This document shows positions 18,309 through 27,607 of a stretch of DNA of 64,000 bases, in pieces. Source of the DNA: VXNE01 sp965205735 (lineage in GTDB: Bacteria; Pseudomonadota; Gammaproteobacteria; Pseudomonadales; Azotimanducaceae); contig OZ242179.1 of assembly GCA_965205735.1 (NCBI GenBank), positions 3,844,001 to 3,908,000 of the forward strand. Reading direction: 5' to 3'. Under the pieces are notes generated by a model. That model ran no database searches. It saw only the letters and a list, made by a program, of their open reading frames with translations, and had not been told where the DNA came from. Each line of letters opens with the position of its first letter. Positions within the stretch are counted from its first letter, which is position 1. The translations under genes and the position numbers were made by a program.

Positions 18309-18827
18309 ATGTGGAGTCAACTTCGAACCCTCTGGACCGTGCTGCAGCACACGTTCATGCGCAATGAGACGGTGGAATATCCGGACGAGATGCCATACGC
18401 CGCGCCGCGCTATCGGGGCCGCATCATCCTGACGCGAGACCCGGACGGCGAGGAGCGCTGCGTTGCGTGCAACCTCTGCGCCGTCGCCTGTCCGGTCGAT
18501 TGCATCGCGCTGCAGAAAACCGAACGCGAAGAGGATGGCCGCTGGTATCCGGAGTTTTTCCGCATCAATTTTTCCCGCTGCATCATGTGCGGCATGTGCG
18601 AGGAAGCCTGTCCGACCTACGCCATCCAGCTCACCCCCGACTTCGAGCTGTGCGAATACGACCGCGACAGCATGGTCTACGAAAAGGAGCACCTGCTCAT
18701 CAATGGTCCGGGCAAGTATCCGGACTACAGTTTTTGGGGCGTTGCCGGCAAGACCATCGGGGGCAAGGACAAGGGCGAAGCGTTGAACGAGGCGCCGCCG
18801 ACCGACTTTCGGAGCCTGCTGCCTTGA
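18309..18827 (+). CDS. nuoI: NADH-quinone oxidoreductase subunit I
   Basis: NuoI binds the two [4Fe-4S] clusters N6a and N6b that connect the NADH module to NuoB. The 172-residue protein has two ferredoxin motifs, CVACNLCAVACPVDC and CIMCGMCEEACPTYA, in the usual order. It is preceded by a short amphipathic N-terminus that packs on the membrane. It lies 38 bases after nuoH. Confidence 0.97.
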   Translation: MWSQLRTLWTVLQHTFMRNETVEYPDEMPYAAPRYRGRIILTRDPDGEERCVACNLCAVACPVDCIALQKTEREEDGRWYPEFFRINFSRCIMCGMCEEACPTYAIQLTPDFELCEYDRDSMVYEKEHLLINGPGKYPDYSFWGVAGKTIGGKDKGEALNEAPPTDFRSLLP

Positions 18828-18873
18828 TCACCGAACGACCAAAGGGCTCGGGGGTATCGGGGGTGGGCGTATA

Positions 18874-19407
18874 GTGGCGGTCGCGCTGTTCTACATCGCG
18901 GCGGCCATAGCGGTCGCGTCTACCGCGCTGGTCATCACGCGGCGCAACGCCGCGCATGCGTTGATCTACCTGGTGGTCTCGCTGCTGTCGATCGCGGTGA
19001 TCTTCTTTCTGCTCGGCGCGCCTTTCGCCGCCGCCCTGGAGGTCGTCATCTATGCCGGCGCCATCGTCGTGCTGTTCTTGTTCGTCGTCATGATGCTGAA
19101 TCTGGGAAGGCGTTCCGCGGAGCGAGAGCGCCTTTGGCTGCGGCCCGGCATGTGGATCGGCCCGGCGATCCTGGTCGGGGTGCTGTTCCTGGAGATGCTC
19201 TATGTCATCGTCGCCGGCGCGCCGGGTACCACCGTTGGCACGGTAGTCGGGCCCAAGGCGGTGGGCAAAGCGCTCTTTGGTCCGTACCTGCTGGCGGTCG
19301 AGCTGGCCGCAATGCTGTTGCTGGCAGCGCTGATCGGCGCCTACCACCTTGGACGGCGGTACCTGAGCGATCGGCGCCAGGAGCCCCCAAAGGAGACATG
19401 GTCGTGA
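18874..19407 (+). CDS. nuoJ: NADH-quinone oxidoreductase subunit J
   Basis: NuoJ is a five-helix membrane subunit. The 177-residue product starts at GTG and shows the conserved ALIYLVVSLLSIAVIFFLLGA and EVVIYAGAIVVLFLFVVMML helices; the third helix carries the pi-bulge region of the family. The 46 bases before the start contain a G-rich segment with GTATAGT, similar to one upstream of 38986. The distal end overlaps nuoK. Confidence 0.95.
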   Translation: MAVALFYIAAAIAVASTALVITRRNAAHALIYLVVSLLSIAVIFFLLGAPFAAALEVVIYAGAIVVLFLFVVMMLNLGRRSAERERLWLRPGMWIGPAILVGVLFLEMLYVIVAGAPGTTVGTVVGPKAVGKALFGPYLLAVELAAMLLLAALIGAYHLGRRYLSDRRQEPPKETWS

Positions 19408-19718
19408 CCGTCGCTGTCGTTCCGATCGAACACGTGCTGGTGCTTGCGGCGGCGTTGTTCGTCATGGGCCTGATCGGCGTGCTGGTGCGGCGCAACGTGA
19501 TATTCCTGCTCGTATCCTTGGAAATCATGATGAATGCGTGCGGGCTTGCATTCATTGCGGCGGGCGCAAAGTGGGGGCAACCGGACGGGCAGATCATGTT
19601 CATGCTGATCCTTGCGCTTGCCGCGGCGGAAGTCGCCGTTGCGCTCGGCCTGGTGTTGCAGTTGGAGCGCCGCTTCGACAGCCTCGACATCGATACCGCC
19701 GGCGAGTTGAGCGGCTAG
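19404..19718 (+). CDS. nuoK: NADH-quinone oxidoreductase subunit K
   Basis: NuoK is a three-helix, MrpC-like subunit of the proton-pumping chain. The GTG at 19404 is chosen because AGGAG lies eight bases upstream, while the ATG at 19398 is only two bases from it; the choice gives 104 residues, close to the E. coli length. Conserved features are VRRNVIFLLVSLEIMMNA with the membrane Glu, and AAAEVAVALGL with the second Glu. Confidence 0.94.
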   Translation: MTVAVVPIEHVLVLAAALFVMGLIGVLVRRNVIFLLVSLEIMMNACGLAFIAAGAKWGQPDGQIMFMLILALAAAEVAVALGLVLQLERRFDSLDIDTAGELSG

Positions 19719-19721
19719 ACG

Positions 19722-21664
19722 ATGGACCTGTTGTGGCTCGTCCCGCTATGCCCGCTCGCCGGCTGCCTCATTCTGTTTCTGTCGGAAGCCTTTAGCCCGT
19801 CCGATTCCGGTGCCCCCGCGACGCCCGAGGAACTTCGACGTTCGGGATTTGGGCCGCACTGCGGCGTTGGTGGGCGCAGTATTCCATCAAAGCCAGGCTG
19901 GACAAGCGCATCGTCGGCATCGTCGGCGCGGGATCGGTGGGCCTGTCGGCGGCGGCGGCATTCGTCGTCGGCCTCGAGTTCCAGCGCTCGGGCGTCGAGA
20001 GCCATACCTATGCGGCGTGGACCTGGATGGAAGTCGGTGGCTTCGCGCCAGCCATCCGGTTGTACCTGGACGGTCTTTCCCTGGTCATGATGGGCGTCAT
20101 CACGGGGGTCGGTTTCCTTATCCACCTCTACGCCACCGGCTACATGTGGGAAGAAGAGGGCTACAGCCGATTCTTCGCGTACATGAACCTGTTCGTCTTC
20201 GCCATGCTGATGCTGGTGCTGGGCGATAACCTGCTGGTCCTGTTCCTCGGTTGGGAAGGCGTGGGACTGTGCAGTTATCTGCTGATCGGCTTTTTCCATA
20301 CCGATCCCGAAAACGGCTACGCCGCGCGCAAAGCCTTCGTCGTCACGCGCGTCGGCGATACCGCCATGCTGCTGGGCCTGTTCCTGCTGTTCCGCGAATT
20401 CGGCACGATCGACATAAGCGACGCCATGGCGGGGGCGCAAGCGGCCTGGCCGGACGGATCGTCCACCGCGACGCTGATCGCCCTGCTTTTGCTCGGCGGT
20501 GCCGTCGGCAAGTCGGCCCAGGTGCCGCTGCAGACCTGGCTGCCGGACGCCATGGCGGGTCCGACGCCGGTGTCCGCGCTGATTCACGCGGCGACCATGG
20601 TCACCGCCGGCGTGTACCTTATTGCCCGCACCCACGACCTGTTCCTGCTGTCGCCCCAGGCGCAGTTCGTGGTTGTCTGTGTGGGCCTGGCCACATTGTT
20701 CATATCGGCATTCACGGCGCTCGTGCAGCGCGACATCAAACGCGTCCTCGCCTATTCGACCATGAGTCAGATCGGCTACATGTTCTTCGCACTCGGCGTC
20801 GGCGCCTGGTCGGCGGGTGTGTTCCACCTGATGACCCACGCATTCTTCAAGGCACTCCTGTTCCTCGCCTCCGGGTCGGTCATTCTGGCGCTGCACCACG
20901 AACAGGACATGTTCAGGATGGGCGGTCTCTGGCGGAAACTGCCATTGGCCTTCTGGAGCATGTTGATCGGTTCGCTGGCGCTCGCGGCACTGCCGCTCAC
21001 TTCGGGCTTCTACAGCAAGGACGCCATCCTGTTGACCAGCTTTGGGTATGCGTGGGGCGGCCCGTTTTTCTGGGCGGTAGCGTCAATCGCCGCCTTCGTC
21101 ACTGCCCTCTACACCACTCGCATGATGGTGATCACGTTCTTCGGTGAGAGCAAGACCGAGCCGCACGACCACTCCGGGATAAACATGCGCGGGCCGCTCG
21201 TGATACTCGCGCTGCTCGCTGTGGGGGGTGGGTGGTTTGGCCTGTCGTCGGTGGGTTCGGTGCTGCCGGATGGCGGCTTGGGCGAACAGGATCACTTTTC
21301 CGCCGTCGCGCTCGCCACCATGGCCGCGCCGATACTCGGTATCGTCGCCGGTTTGCTCTTTTTCGGCGGCTGGGTCGATCGAAGTGCCATCGTGAACTCG
21401 CGGCTGGGCGATGCGCTCGGGCGGTTCTGGTTCGGGGGCTGGGGTTTCGATTGGCTGTACGACCGTCTGTTCGTCGCGCCTTTCGTCTGGCTCGCGCGCG
21501 TGAACAAGCCCGACGCGGTCGATTTCGTTTACAGGGGCACCGTCGTTGTCATGCGGTGGCTGCACCAGGTCGCCGCGCTGACGCAGACCGGCCGGTTGCG
21601 CTGGTATGCGGTCAACATGGCGCTCGGTCTGGTCGTGGTGTTCCTCGTGGCGGGGGTGCTGTAG
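19722..21664 (+). CDS. nuoL: NADH-quinone oxidoreductase subunit L, with apparent frameshift
   Basis: NuoL is the distal antiporter-like proton pump with the long lateral helix. The start (MDLLWLVPLCPLAGCLILF) lies in one frame from 19722. From about 19850 onward the homology (LDKRIVGIVGAGSVGLSAAA, then WMEVGGF, NLLVLFLGWEGVGLCSYLL, HAATMVTAGVYL) continues in the -1 frame to 21664. The second frame has a TAG at 19793-19795 and no ATG/GTG/TTG start until GTG 19937, which would lose the first helix. The shift therefore lies between about 19796 and 19860, in the loop after helix 1. Neighbours are intact, so a sequencing or assembly error is as likely as real damage. Confidence 0.85.
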
Positions 21665-21670
21665 ACGGCG

Positions 21671-23146
21671 ATGAACATTCTCGCCCTGATTCTCGTGATG
21701 CTTGGCGCCGGCGCCGTCGCCGGGCTGTCGGAAAAACTCCACCCGGCCGCCCCGAAGTGGATCAGCCTCGCCACCTTCATCGTGATGCTTGCGTGGGTAG
21801 CCGCGTTCATCTCCGGCGACGCGTACGCCAATCAGTACATCCCATGGATTCCGCGGTTCGGCATCAACATCGTGCTGTCCATGGACGGGCTGTCGCAGTT
21901 GCTGGTGGCCCTGACGCTGTTCCTCGGCATCGTTGCCGTCGTTTCCTCCTGGACCGAGATCAAGGAGAGGCCCGGATTCTTCCAGTTCAACATTCTGTGG
22001 GTGATGGCCGGCGTGGTGGGCGTTTTCACGGCGCTGGACCTGTTCCTGTTCTTCTTCTTCTGGGAAGTCATGCTGATTCCCATGTACTTCCTCATCGCCA
22101 TCTGGGGCCACGAAGACAAGGCCTATGCGTCGATGAAGTTCTTCCTGTTCACCCAGATCAGCGGGCTATTGATGCTGTTCGCCATTCTGGCGCTGGTGTA
22201 CTTCAACTACGCCGCGTCGGGGGTGATCACCTTCAACTATTACGACCTGCTGGACGCGGAACTCGGCGGCGATGTCGCCTTCTACGTGATGCTCGGGTTC
22301 TTTGTCGCCTTCGTCGTCAAGCTGCCGGGCGTGCCGTTCCACACCTGGCTGCCGGACGCGCACACCCAGGCGCCCACCGCCGGCAGCGTCATACTGGCCG
22401 GTATCCTGTTGAAGACCGGCGCGTACGGGTTGATTCGCTTCGTGGTGCCGTTGTTCCCGGAGGCCTCCGCCGACTTTGCCGTCTGGGCCATGTTCCTCGG
22501 CGCATTGAGCATTCTTTACGGCGGTTTCATGGCCTACAGCCAATCGGACTTCAAGCGGCTCGTCGCATACAGTTCCGTCGCCCACATGGGTTTTGTCCTG
22601 CTTGGCGTTTTTGCCTTTTACGAGGCCGCGGGCGTCCTGGTCGTCAACGACCTGGCGGTGCAGGGGGCAGTGGTCACCATGGTCGCGCACGGTTTTTCCA
22701 CCGCGGCGCTGTTCATGATGGCGGGCGCGCTGCAGGAGCGCCTGCACACGCGGGAGATGTCGAACATGGGGGGGTTGTGGGTGCGCGCGCCCCGCATGGG
22801 CGCGGTGACGCTGTTCTTCGTCGTGGCATCGGTGGGCATGCCGGGCCTGGGCAACTTCGTCGGGGAATTCCTGGTTCTCGTGGGCGCGTTCAAGGCCAAC
22901 ATCCCGATGACCGTCGCCGGCGCACTTGGCGTCGTCGTCGCCGCCGTGTATGGACTCTTCCTCATGCAGCGCGCTTTCCAGGGGACGCCGAATCCGGACG
23001 TGCCGTCGATGCGCGACTTCGGTTTGCGCGAAATGAGCGTGATGGCCTTGATGATGGCGGGATTGATCTGGATCGGTATTCATCCGCAGGAACTGCTCGA
23101 CATGTCCGCGCCGGTTGTTCGTGCGCTCTGGCAGGTCGCGCCATGA
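21671..23146 (+). CDS. nuoM: NADH-quinone oxidoreductase subunit M
   Basis: NuoM is the second antiporter-like pump of complex I. The 491-residue protein has about 14 helices, with conserved FFFWEVMLIPMYFLI (key Glu), LPGVPFHTWLPDAHTQAP and LVAYSSVAHMGFV. It starts six bases after nuoL and its stop overlaps the nuoN start. Confidence 0.96.
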   Translation: MNILALILVMLGAGAVAGLSEKLHPAAPKWISLATFIVMLAWVAAFISGDAYANQYIPWIPRFGINIVLSMDGLSQLLVALTLFLGIVAVVSSWTEIKERPGFFQFNILWVMAGVVGVFTALDLFLFFFFWEVMLIPMYFLIAIWGHEDKAYASMKFFLFTQISGLLMLFAILALVYFNYAASGVITFNYYDLLDAELGGDVAFYVMLGFFVAFVVKLPGVPFHTWLPDAHTQAPTAGSVILAGILLKTGAYGLIRFVVPLFPEASADFAVWAMFLGALSILYGGFMAYSQSDFKRLVAYSSVAHMGFVLLGVFAFYEAAGVLVVNDLAVQGAVVTMVAHGFSTAALFMMAGALQERLHTREMSNMGGLWVRAPRMGAVTLFFVVASVGMPGLGNFVGEFLVLVGAFKANIPMTVAGALGVVVAAVYGLFLMQRAFQGTPNPDVPSMRDFGLREMSVMALMMAGLIWIGIHPQELLDMSAPVVRALWQVAP

Positions 23147-24573
23147 CGGGGCTCCAGTTGACAGCGCTCGCGCCCTATATCGTGTTGACCGGCGGCGTGA
23201 CCTTGATGCTGCTGGCGATTTCGTTTGTCCGACGCGGCCCGATTTCCCTCGCGTTGACCATGGTTGTGCTGCTGGGGACGCTTGCTTCCGTTGGCTTCGC
23301 GGCTAGTGCGGGCGCGCAGCATCTGGATGGTTTTCTGCTCATAGACGGCTACGCGAACTTCTTCAACGCGCTGTTTCTCATCGCGGCCCTCGCGACGGCG
23401 GTGTTGACCTACGGCTACATCGACAAACGCGCCGCGCAGCAGGAGGAGTTCTACATCCTGTTGCTCACGGCAACCCTTGGCGCCATGACGATGGCCGCCG
23501 CAGCCCATTTCGGCGCGTTTCTTCTCGGTATGGAGATCCTGTCGATTTCGCTGTACGCCATGATCGCCTATCCCGACAGCGGCCGGCCTCCGCTGGAAGC
23601 GGCGATCAAGTACCTGGTGCTGTCGGGCGTCGCTTCGACGACCATCCTGTTTGGCATGGCGCTGGTGTACGGGGAGACCGGAACCATGGCGTTCGCGCAA
23701 GCCTTGGCCGGCGGCGACTACAGCGTGCTGCTGCGGGTCGGTCAGGGCATGATCCTGGCCGGACTCGCGTTCAAACTCTCGCTTGTGCCGTTCCACATGT
23801 GGACGCCGGATGTCTACCAGGGCGCGCCCGCGCCCGTAACGGGCTTCGTGGCGACGGTTTCCAAGGGCGCCGTGGCGGCCCTCCTGCTGCGCTACGTGGC
23901 AACCACGGATGTGCTCGCGATCGAATCACTGTTCCTGGGCCTGTCGCTCATTGCCATCGTCTCCATGGTGGCGGGCAACGTGCTCGCGCTGTTGCAGGAC
24001 AACCTGAAGCGGCTTCTCGCCTATTCCTCCATCGCGCACATGGGCTATCTCCTGATCGCGGTGCTGGCGGTCGCGTCGGCGGCCGGACCCGGGATGGCGG
24101 CGGAGACCGGCATGGTCTACCTGGTCGGCTACTTTGCAATGACCCTGGCCGCCTTCGGCGTCATGACAGTCCTTTCCGCCGACGAAGATGCCGAAGACTT
24201 AGCTGACTACGAAGGGCTGTTCTGGCGCCGGCCACTGCTCGCCGCCGTTTTGACGGTTGCGGCGCTGTCCCTCGCGGGCATTCCGCTCACGGTCGGATTC
24301 ATCGCCAAGTTCTACCTGTTCGCCGCCGGCGTGGAAGGCAGCCTTTGGCTTCTGCTCTGGGCGCTCGTGGTCGGCAGCGCCATCGGCGTCTACTACTATC
24401 TGCGCATCGTGTTCGCCATGACCAAGCCGCAGACGGCGAGCGACGAAGCGGCACTGTCCTGGTGGGGACCGGCCGCCGTTGCGGTCCTCGGCGTCGCCAT
24501 CGTCGTCATGGGCGTCTACCCCACGCCGCTGATCGACGCAGCGCGCGAGGCGATTCGAGCCTTCGCGGGATAG
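23143..24573 (+). CDS. nuoN: NADH-quinone oxidoreductase subunit N
   Basis: NuoN is the third antiporter-like pump. The 476-residue protein starts at the ATGA overlap with nuoM and carries LGMEILSISLYAMIAY (key Glu), LVPFHMWTPDVYQGAPAPVT and LLAYSSIAHMGYLL. It closes the operon. No clear terminator was found in the 112 bases before yaaA, where the yaaA promoter is seen instead. Confidence 0.96.
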   Translation: MTGLQLTALAPYIVLTGGVTLMLLAISFVRRGPISLALTMVVLLGTLASVGFAASAGAQHLDGFLLIDGYANFFNALFLIAALATAVLTYGYIDKRAAQQEEFYILLLTATLGAMTMAAAAHFGAFLLGMEILSISLYAMIAYPDSGRPPLEAAIKYLVLSGVASTTILFGMALVYGETGTMAFAQALAGGDYSVLLRVGQGMILAGLAFKLSLVPFHMWTPDVYQGAPAPVTGFVATVSKGAVAALLLRYVATTDVLAIESLFLGLSLIAIVSMVAGNVLALLQDNLKRLLAYSSIAHMGYLLIAVLAVASAAGPGMAAETGMVYLVGYFAMTLAAFGVMTVLSADEDAEDLADYEGLFWRRPLLAAVLTVAALSLAGIPLTVGFIAKFYLFAAGVEGSLWLLLWALVVGSAIGVYYYLRIVFAMTKPQTASDEAALSWWGPAAVAVLGVAIVVMGVYPTPLIDAAREAIRAFAG

Positions 24574-24615
24574 GCCCAGCTAGATAGCTCGGCTTGTGCC
24601 GAACCTGGCCTGCGT

Positions 24616-24644
24616 TTGGCGGGACGGGTGCTCCCCATTACAAT
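24616..24644 (+). promoter_or_regulatory. Sigma-70-type promoter of yaaA
   Basis: TTGGCG (24616-24621) and TACAAT (24639-24644) are separated by 17 bases, a good match to the housekeeping consensus. The start of yaaA lies 41 bases further on. Confidence 0.7.
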
Positions 24645-24685
24645 AGTGGATACAGCGAACGATCCGAACGGAAGGTGGTCATGCC

Positions 24686-25465
24686 ATGCTGATGGTTGTT
24701 TCCCCAGCCAAGTCGCTGGACTTCGAGTCCAGGCCGACGACGCGCAAATTCTCGCAACCGGCGTTCCTCGACGATGCCCGGTTGCTGATCGATCAACTCA
24801 AGGACTTGTCCCCGGGCGAAATCTCGGACCTGATGGGCATCAGCGCAAAGCTGGGCGAACTCAACTGCGACCGCTACAACGAATGGGCGCCGCCGTTCAC
24901 CCGGGATAACGCGAAGCCGGCGGCGCTTGCCTTCCATGGCGACGTCTACATGGGCATGCAGGCCTGGAACTACTCGGAACGCGACTTCACCTGGGCGCAG
25001 AAGCGAGTGCGGATCCTTTCCGGCCTGTACGGCGTTTTGAAGCCCCTGGACTTGATTCAGCCCTATCGCCTGGAGATGGGGGTATCTCTGCCCAACCCGC
25101 GCGGCGGGAACCTCTACGAATTCTGGGGCGACAGGCTGTCCGCGTCGCTCGCGGCGGAACTCGAGGACCATCGCTCGAAACTGCTGGTCAACCTCGCCTC
25201 GAACGAGTACTGGGATGTCCTCGATCCGGATCGCGTCGGCGCGCGGCGCGTAGTCCGGCCGGTCTTCAAGGACTTGAAGAACGGCCGCTACAAGTTCATC
25301 AGCTTCTACGCCAAGAAGGCGCGCGGGCTGATGGCGAGTTTCATCGTGAAGAACCGCGTCGACAGGGTGGGGGGTCTGAAGGACTTCGACTGGGGCGGGT
25401 ATCGCTACTGCGATGCGCAGTCTTCAAGGGACGAGTTCGTTTTCCTGCGAGACAGGCCAGCCTAG
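24686..25465 (+). CDS. yaaA: Peroxide stress resistance protein YaaA
   Basis: The product has 259 residues, normal for the YaaA/DUF328 family. Conserved segments are MLMVVSPAKSLDFES at the start, YNEWAPPFT, AALAFHGDVYMGM, ILSGLYGVLKPLDLIQPYRLEMG and NLASNEYW. In E. coli, YaaA limits intracellular free iron and DNA damage during peroxide stress. The gene has its own promoter and faces the TerC gene tail to tail, with 15 bases between stops. Confidence 0.95.
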   Translation: MLMVVSPAKSLDFESRPTTRKFSQPAFLDDARLLIDQLKDLSPGEISDLMGISAKLGELNCDRYNEWAPPFTRDNAKPAALAFHGDVYMGMQAWNYSERDFTWAQKRVRILSGLYGVLKPLDLIQPYRLEMGVSLPNPRGGNLYEFWGDRLSASLAAELEDHRSKLLVNLASNEYWDVLDPDRVGARRVVRPVFKDLKNGRYKFISFYAKKARGLMASFIVKNRVDRVGGLKDFDWGGYRYCDAQSSRDEFVFLRDRPA

Positions 25466-25480
25466 AAACCCTTCCTTGCC

Positions 25481-26236
25481 TTACTCCCTTGGCTGCACCA
25501 GGTCGCCCAGTTGCGCCTTGCGCAGCTTGACCGGGTTTCGCTGCGCGCGGATGTTCAACAGTTCCACCAGGAGGGCGAAACCCATCGCAAAGTACACATA
25601 GCCTTTCGGTACGGAGACGCCGAATCCCTCGGCCACCAGCATCAGCCCGATCACCAGCAAGAACGATAGCGCCAGCATCTTCAAGGTCGGATGGTCGTCG
25701 ATGAACCTGCTGACCGGACCGGCCGCGGCCATCATCACCAGCACGGCGGCGACGATCGCCGCGATCATTACAGCAAGCTCGTCCACCAGGCCGACGGCGG
25801 TAATCACGGAATCGAGCGAGAAGACGATGTCGACCAGGCCGATTTGCACCAGCACCCCCGCGAAGCTCGCAACCGGGGCGCCGGCGGCCTCGCTCTCTCG
25901 ATGCTCGAGGGTGTTATGCATCTCCCGCGTTGATTTCGCGAGCAGGAAGCCGCCGCCGCCAATCAGAATAATGTCGCGCCCTGACACGCCCCTGCCGAGG
26001 ACTTCGAACAAATCGGCGGACAAGCCCATTATCCACGCGAGGGACGCCAACAAACCGATGCGCATGAACATCGCGAGGCCAAGCCCCAGATAGCGGGCCG
26101 GCGCTCGCTGATGCGGAGGGAGTCGCCCTGTCAGGATCGAGATGAAAACGATGTTGTCGATGCCGAGGACGATCTCGAGCAGCGTCAAGCTCAGGAAAGC
26201 GATCCATATCTCTGGATTGGCGAGCAGGTCTAGCAT
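25481..26236 (-). CDS. TerC family integral membrane protein
   Basis: The 251-residue protein has about seven membrane helices and the two TerC acidic motifs: LLEIVLGIDNIVFI near the start and GLVDIVFSLDSVITAVG near 140. These acidic membrane residues are thought to bind metal ions, and family members such as Alx act in manganese export and metal loading of exported proteins. The basic C-terminus and length match the YgdQ-type branch. It is divergent from the DUF1244 gene with 44 bases between starts. Confidence 0.88.
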   Translation of the reverse strand: MLDLLANPEIWIAFLSLTLLEIVLGIDNIVFISILTGRLPPHQRAPARYLGLGLAMFMRIGLLASLAWIMGLSADLFEVLGRGVSGRDIILIGGGGFLLAKSTREMHNTLEHRESEAAGAPVASFAGVLVQIGLVDIVFSLDSVITAVGLVDELAVMIAAIVAAVLVMMAAAGPVSRFIDDHPTLKMLALSFLLVIGLMLVAEGFGVSVPKGYVYFAMGFALLVELLNIRAQRNPVKLRKAQLGDLVQPRE

Positions 26237-26280
26237 GGGATTATCATCCGTACCGTCAGTAACCGCTTAAGAAGTACACC

Positions 26281-26598
26281 ATGACCGATGACCACGACCA
26301 AGCTCGAGCTTCGACAATCGAAGCGGCCGTATTCCGCCGCCTCGTGGAACACCTCGATGCGCACAAGGAGGTGCAGAACATCGATCTCATGAACCTGGCG
26401 GGGTTCTGCCGAAACTGTCTTTCCAAGTGGTACGTCGAAGCGGCGCGTGAAGAGGGCCGCGACATCGACTATGAAGCGGCGCGGGAAATCGTGTACGGCA
26501 TGCCCTACGCCGAGTGGAAGTCGAAACATCAGGGAGTCGCGAGCCCCGAGCAGCGCGCGGAATTCGAGCGCAGTCAGGCGCAATCGTCCACTTCGTAA
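26281..26598 (+). CDS. DUF1244 family protein
   Basis: The small 105-residue protein has the DUF1244 signature: a helical N-terminus (FRRLVEHLDAHKEVQNIDLMNL), GFCRNCLSKWY and a VYGMPYAEWKSKHQ C-terminal element. The function is unknown, and the paired Cys could bind a metal. It starts just outside the TerC gene on the opposite strand and ends three bases before lepB, so it probably shares a transcript with the signal peptidase. Confidence 0.85.
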   Translation: MTDDHDQARASTIEAAVFRRLVEHLDAHKEVQNIDLMNLAGFCRNCLSKWYVEAAREEGRDIDYEAAREIVYGMPYAEWKSKHQGVASPEQRAEFERSQAQSSTS

Positions 26599-26601
26599 CC
26601 T

Positions 26602-27330
26602 ATGCGTTCGTCACAAACCCGGGCCGGGCAGGCTACTAGCTTGGCCGGCAAACTTCGCAGGATCTGGCTCGACTGGCGCGGATTCGTATTGTTCGTCGCG
26701 GTGATGCTGGTGTTCCGCTCCGCCATCGCCGACTGGAACCAGGTGCCGTCCGGTTCGATGGAGCCAACGATCCTCACCGGGGATCGGATCGTCGTCGACA
26801 AGCTGGCCTACAGTCTGCGCGTGCCTTTTACGCTGACGCGCATCGCGCAGTGGTCGGCCCCGGAGCGCGGAGACATCATCACCTTTCTCAATCCTGTTGA
26901 CGGCCGCCAGTTCATCAAGCGCGTCGTCGGCGTGCCGGGCGACACGGTGGAACTGCGCCGCAACAAGCTCATCATCAATGGCATTGGTGCGACCTACGAA
27001 ACCCTTACCGAGGAGGAATACGCCGACCTGCGCATACCTCCGTCCAACGCATATCAGGTCTTGCGCGAAACGATCCTGGGCCAGTCGCGGACGATCATGG
27101 TGCTTCGGTATCCGATCGATCCGACGTCCTCGTCGTTCCGTCGCTTCAAGGTGCCGGACGACAACTACCTGGTACTTGGCGACAACCGCGATAACAGCGG
27201 GGACTTCCGGCGAATCGGTCCCGTTTCGTGGGAACGTATCCTCGGCCGCGCCCACGCCGTCGCGTTCTCTCTGGATTCCGCCAACTACTACGCGCCCCGC
27301 GTGCGCCGGTTCTTCGTCGACCTGCCCTGA
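26602..27330 (+). CDS. lepB: Signal peptidase I
   Basis: The 242-residue protease cleaves signal peptides on the periplasmic face of the inner membrane. One N-terminal anchor (about 26-42) is followed by the catalytic Ser in VPSGSMEPT (about Ser52), the general-base Lys in FIKRVVGVPGD (about Lys106), and the box GDNRDNSGDFRRIGPV near the end. E. coli LepB has two anchors and is longer; a one-anchor form is common. A second family member may exist outside the window. Confidence 0.93.
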   Translation: MRSSQTRAGQATSLAGKLRRIWLDWRGFVLFVAVMLVFRSAIADWNQVPSGSMEPTILTGDRIVVDKLAYSLRVPFTLTRIAQWSAPERGDIITFLNPVDGRQFIKRVVGVPGDTVELRRNKLIINGIGATYETLTEEEYADLRIPPSNAYQVLRETILGQSRTIMVLRYPIDPTSSSFRRFKVPDDNYLVLGDNRDNSGDFRRIGPVSWERILGRAHAVAFSLDSANYYAPRVRRFFVDLP

Positions 27331-27566
27331 CCACGTCGCCGACGAAACATCTTGGCGATCGAGACGGTGAGCGCGGCGAATACCACTATGCCCGCCACCA
27401 CACCCAAGCTCATCAGGAAGAACCCCGTCAGTTCGCCGGTTTCGATTTCGAAGTTGCGCGCAAGCCATACAATGGCCAGCGCTGCCGCGATGGCCGCGAG
27501 CAGAACCGTGCGGACGGGGGCGTCAGGCGGGCGCACTATTTCGACCGTCGCAATACGCCGGGTCAC
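27288..27566 (-). CDS. Small membrane protein, unknown function
   Basis: The 92-residue product has two predicted membrane helices (about 20-37 and 48-70) and a very basic tail (MFRRRRGQGRSTKNRR). It starts at GTG and overlaps the lepB end by 43 bases on the opposite strand. The two-helix pattern with a positively charged terminus suggests a real gene, but no family was recognised. Confidence 0.45.
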   Translation of the reverse strand: MTRRIATVEIVRPPDAPVRTVLLAAIAAALAIVWLARNFEIETGELTGFFLMSLGVVAGIVVFAALTVSIAKMFRRRRGQGRSTKNRRTRGA

Positions 27567-27607
27567 TGCTCACGGGGCAAGCCGAAGAGCGCAGATGCCG
27601 TCGCGGG

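Noticed and set aside
19715..20899. 394-codon minus-strand frame opposite nuoL
   Set aside because: Antisense shadow of nuoL; composition is low-complexity and polar with no family resemblance.
21232..23142. Extension of the nuoN frame back through nuoM
   Set aside because: The upstream part is Arg-rich out-of-frame reading of nuoL/nuoM; nuoN begins at the ATGA overlap at 23143.
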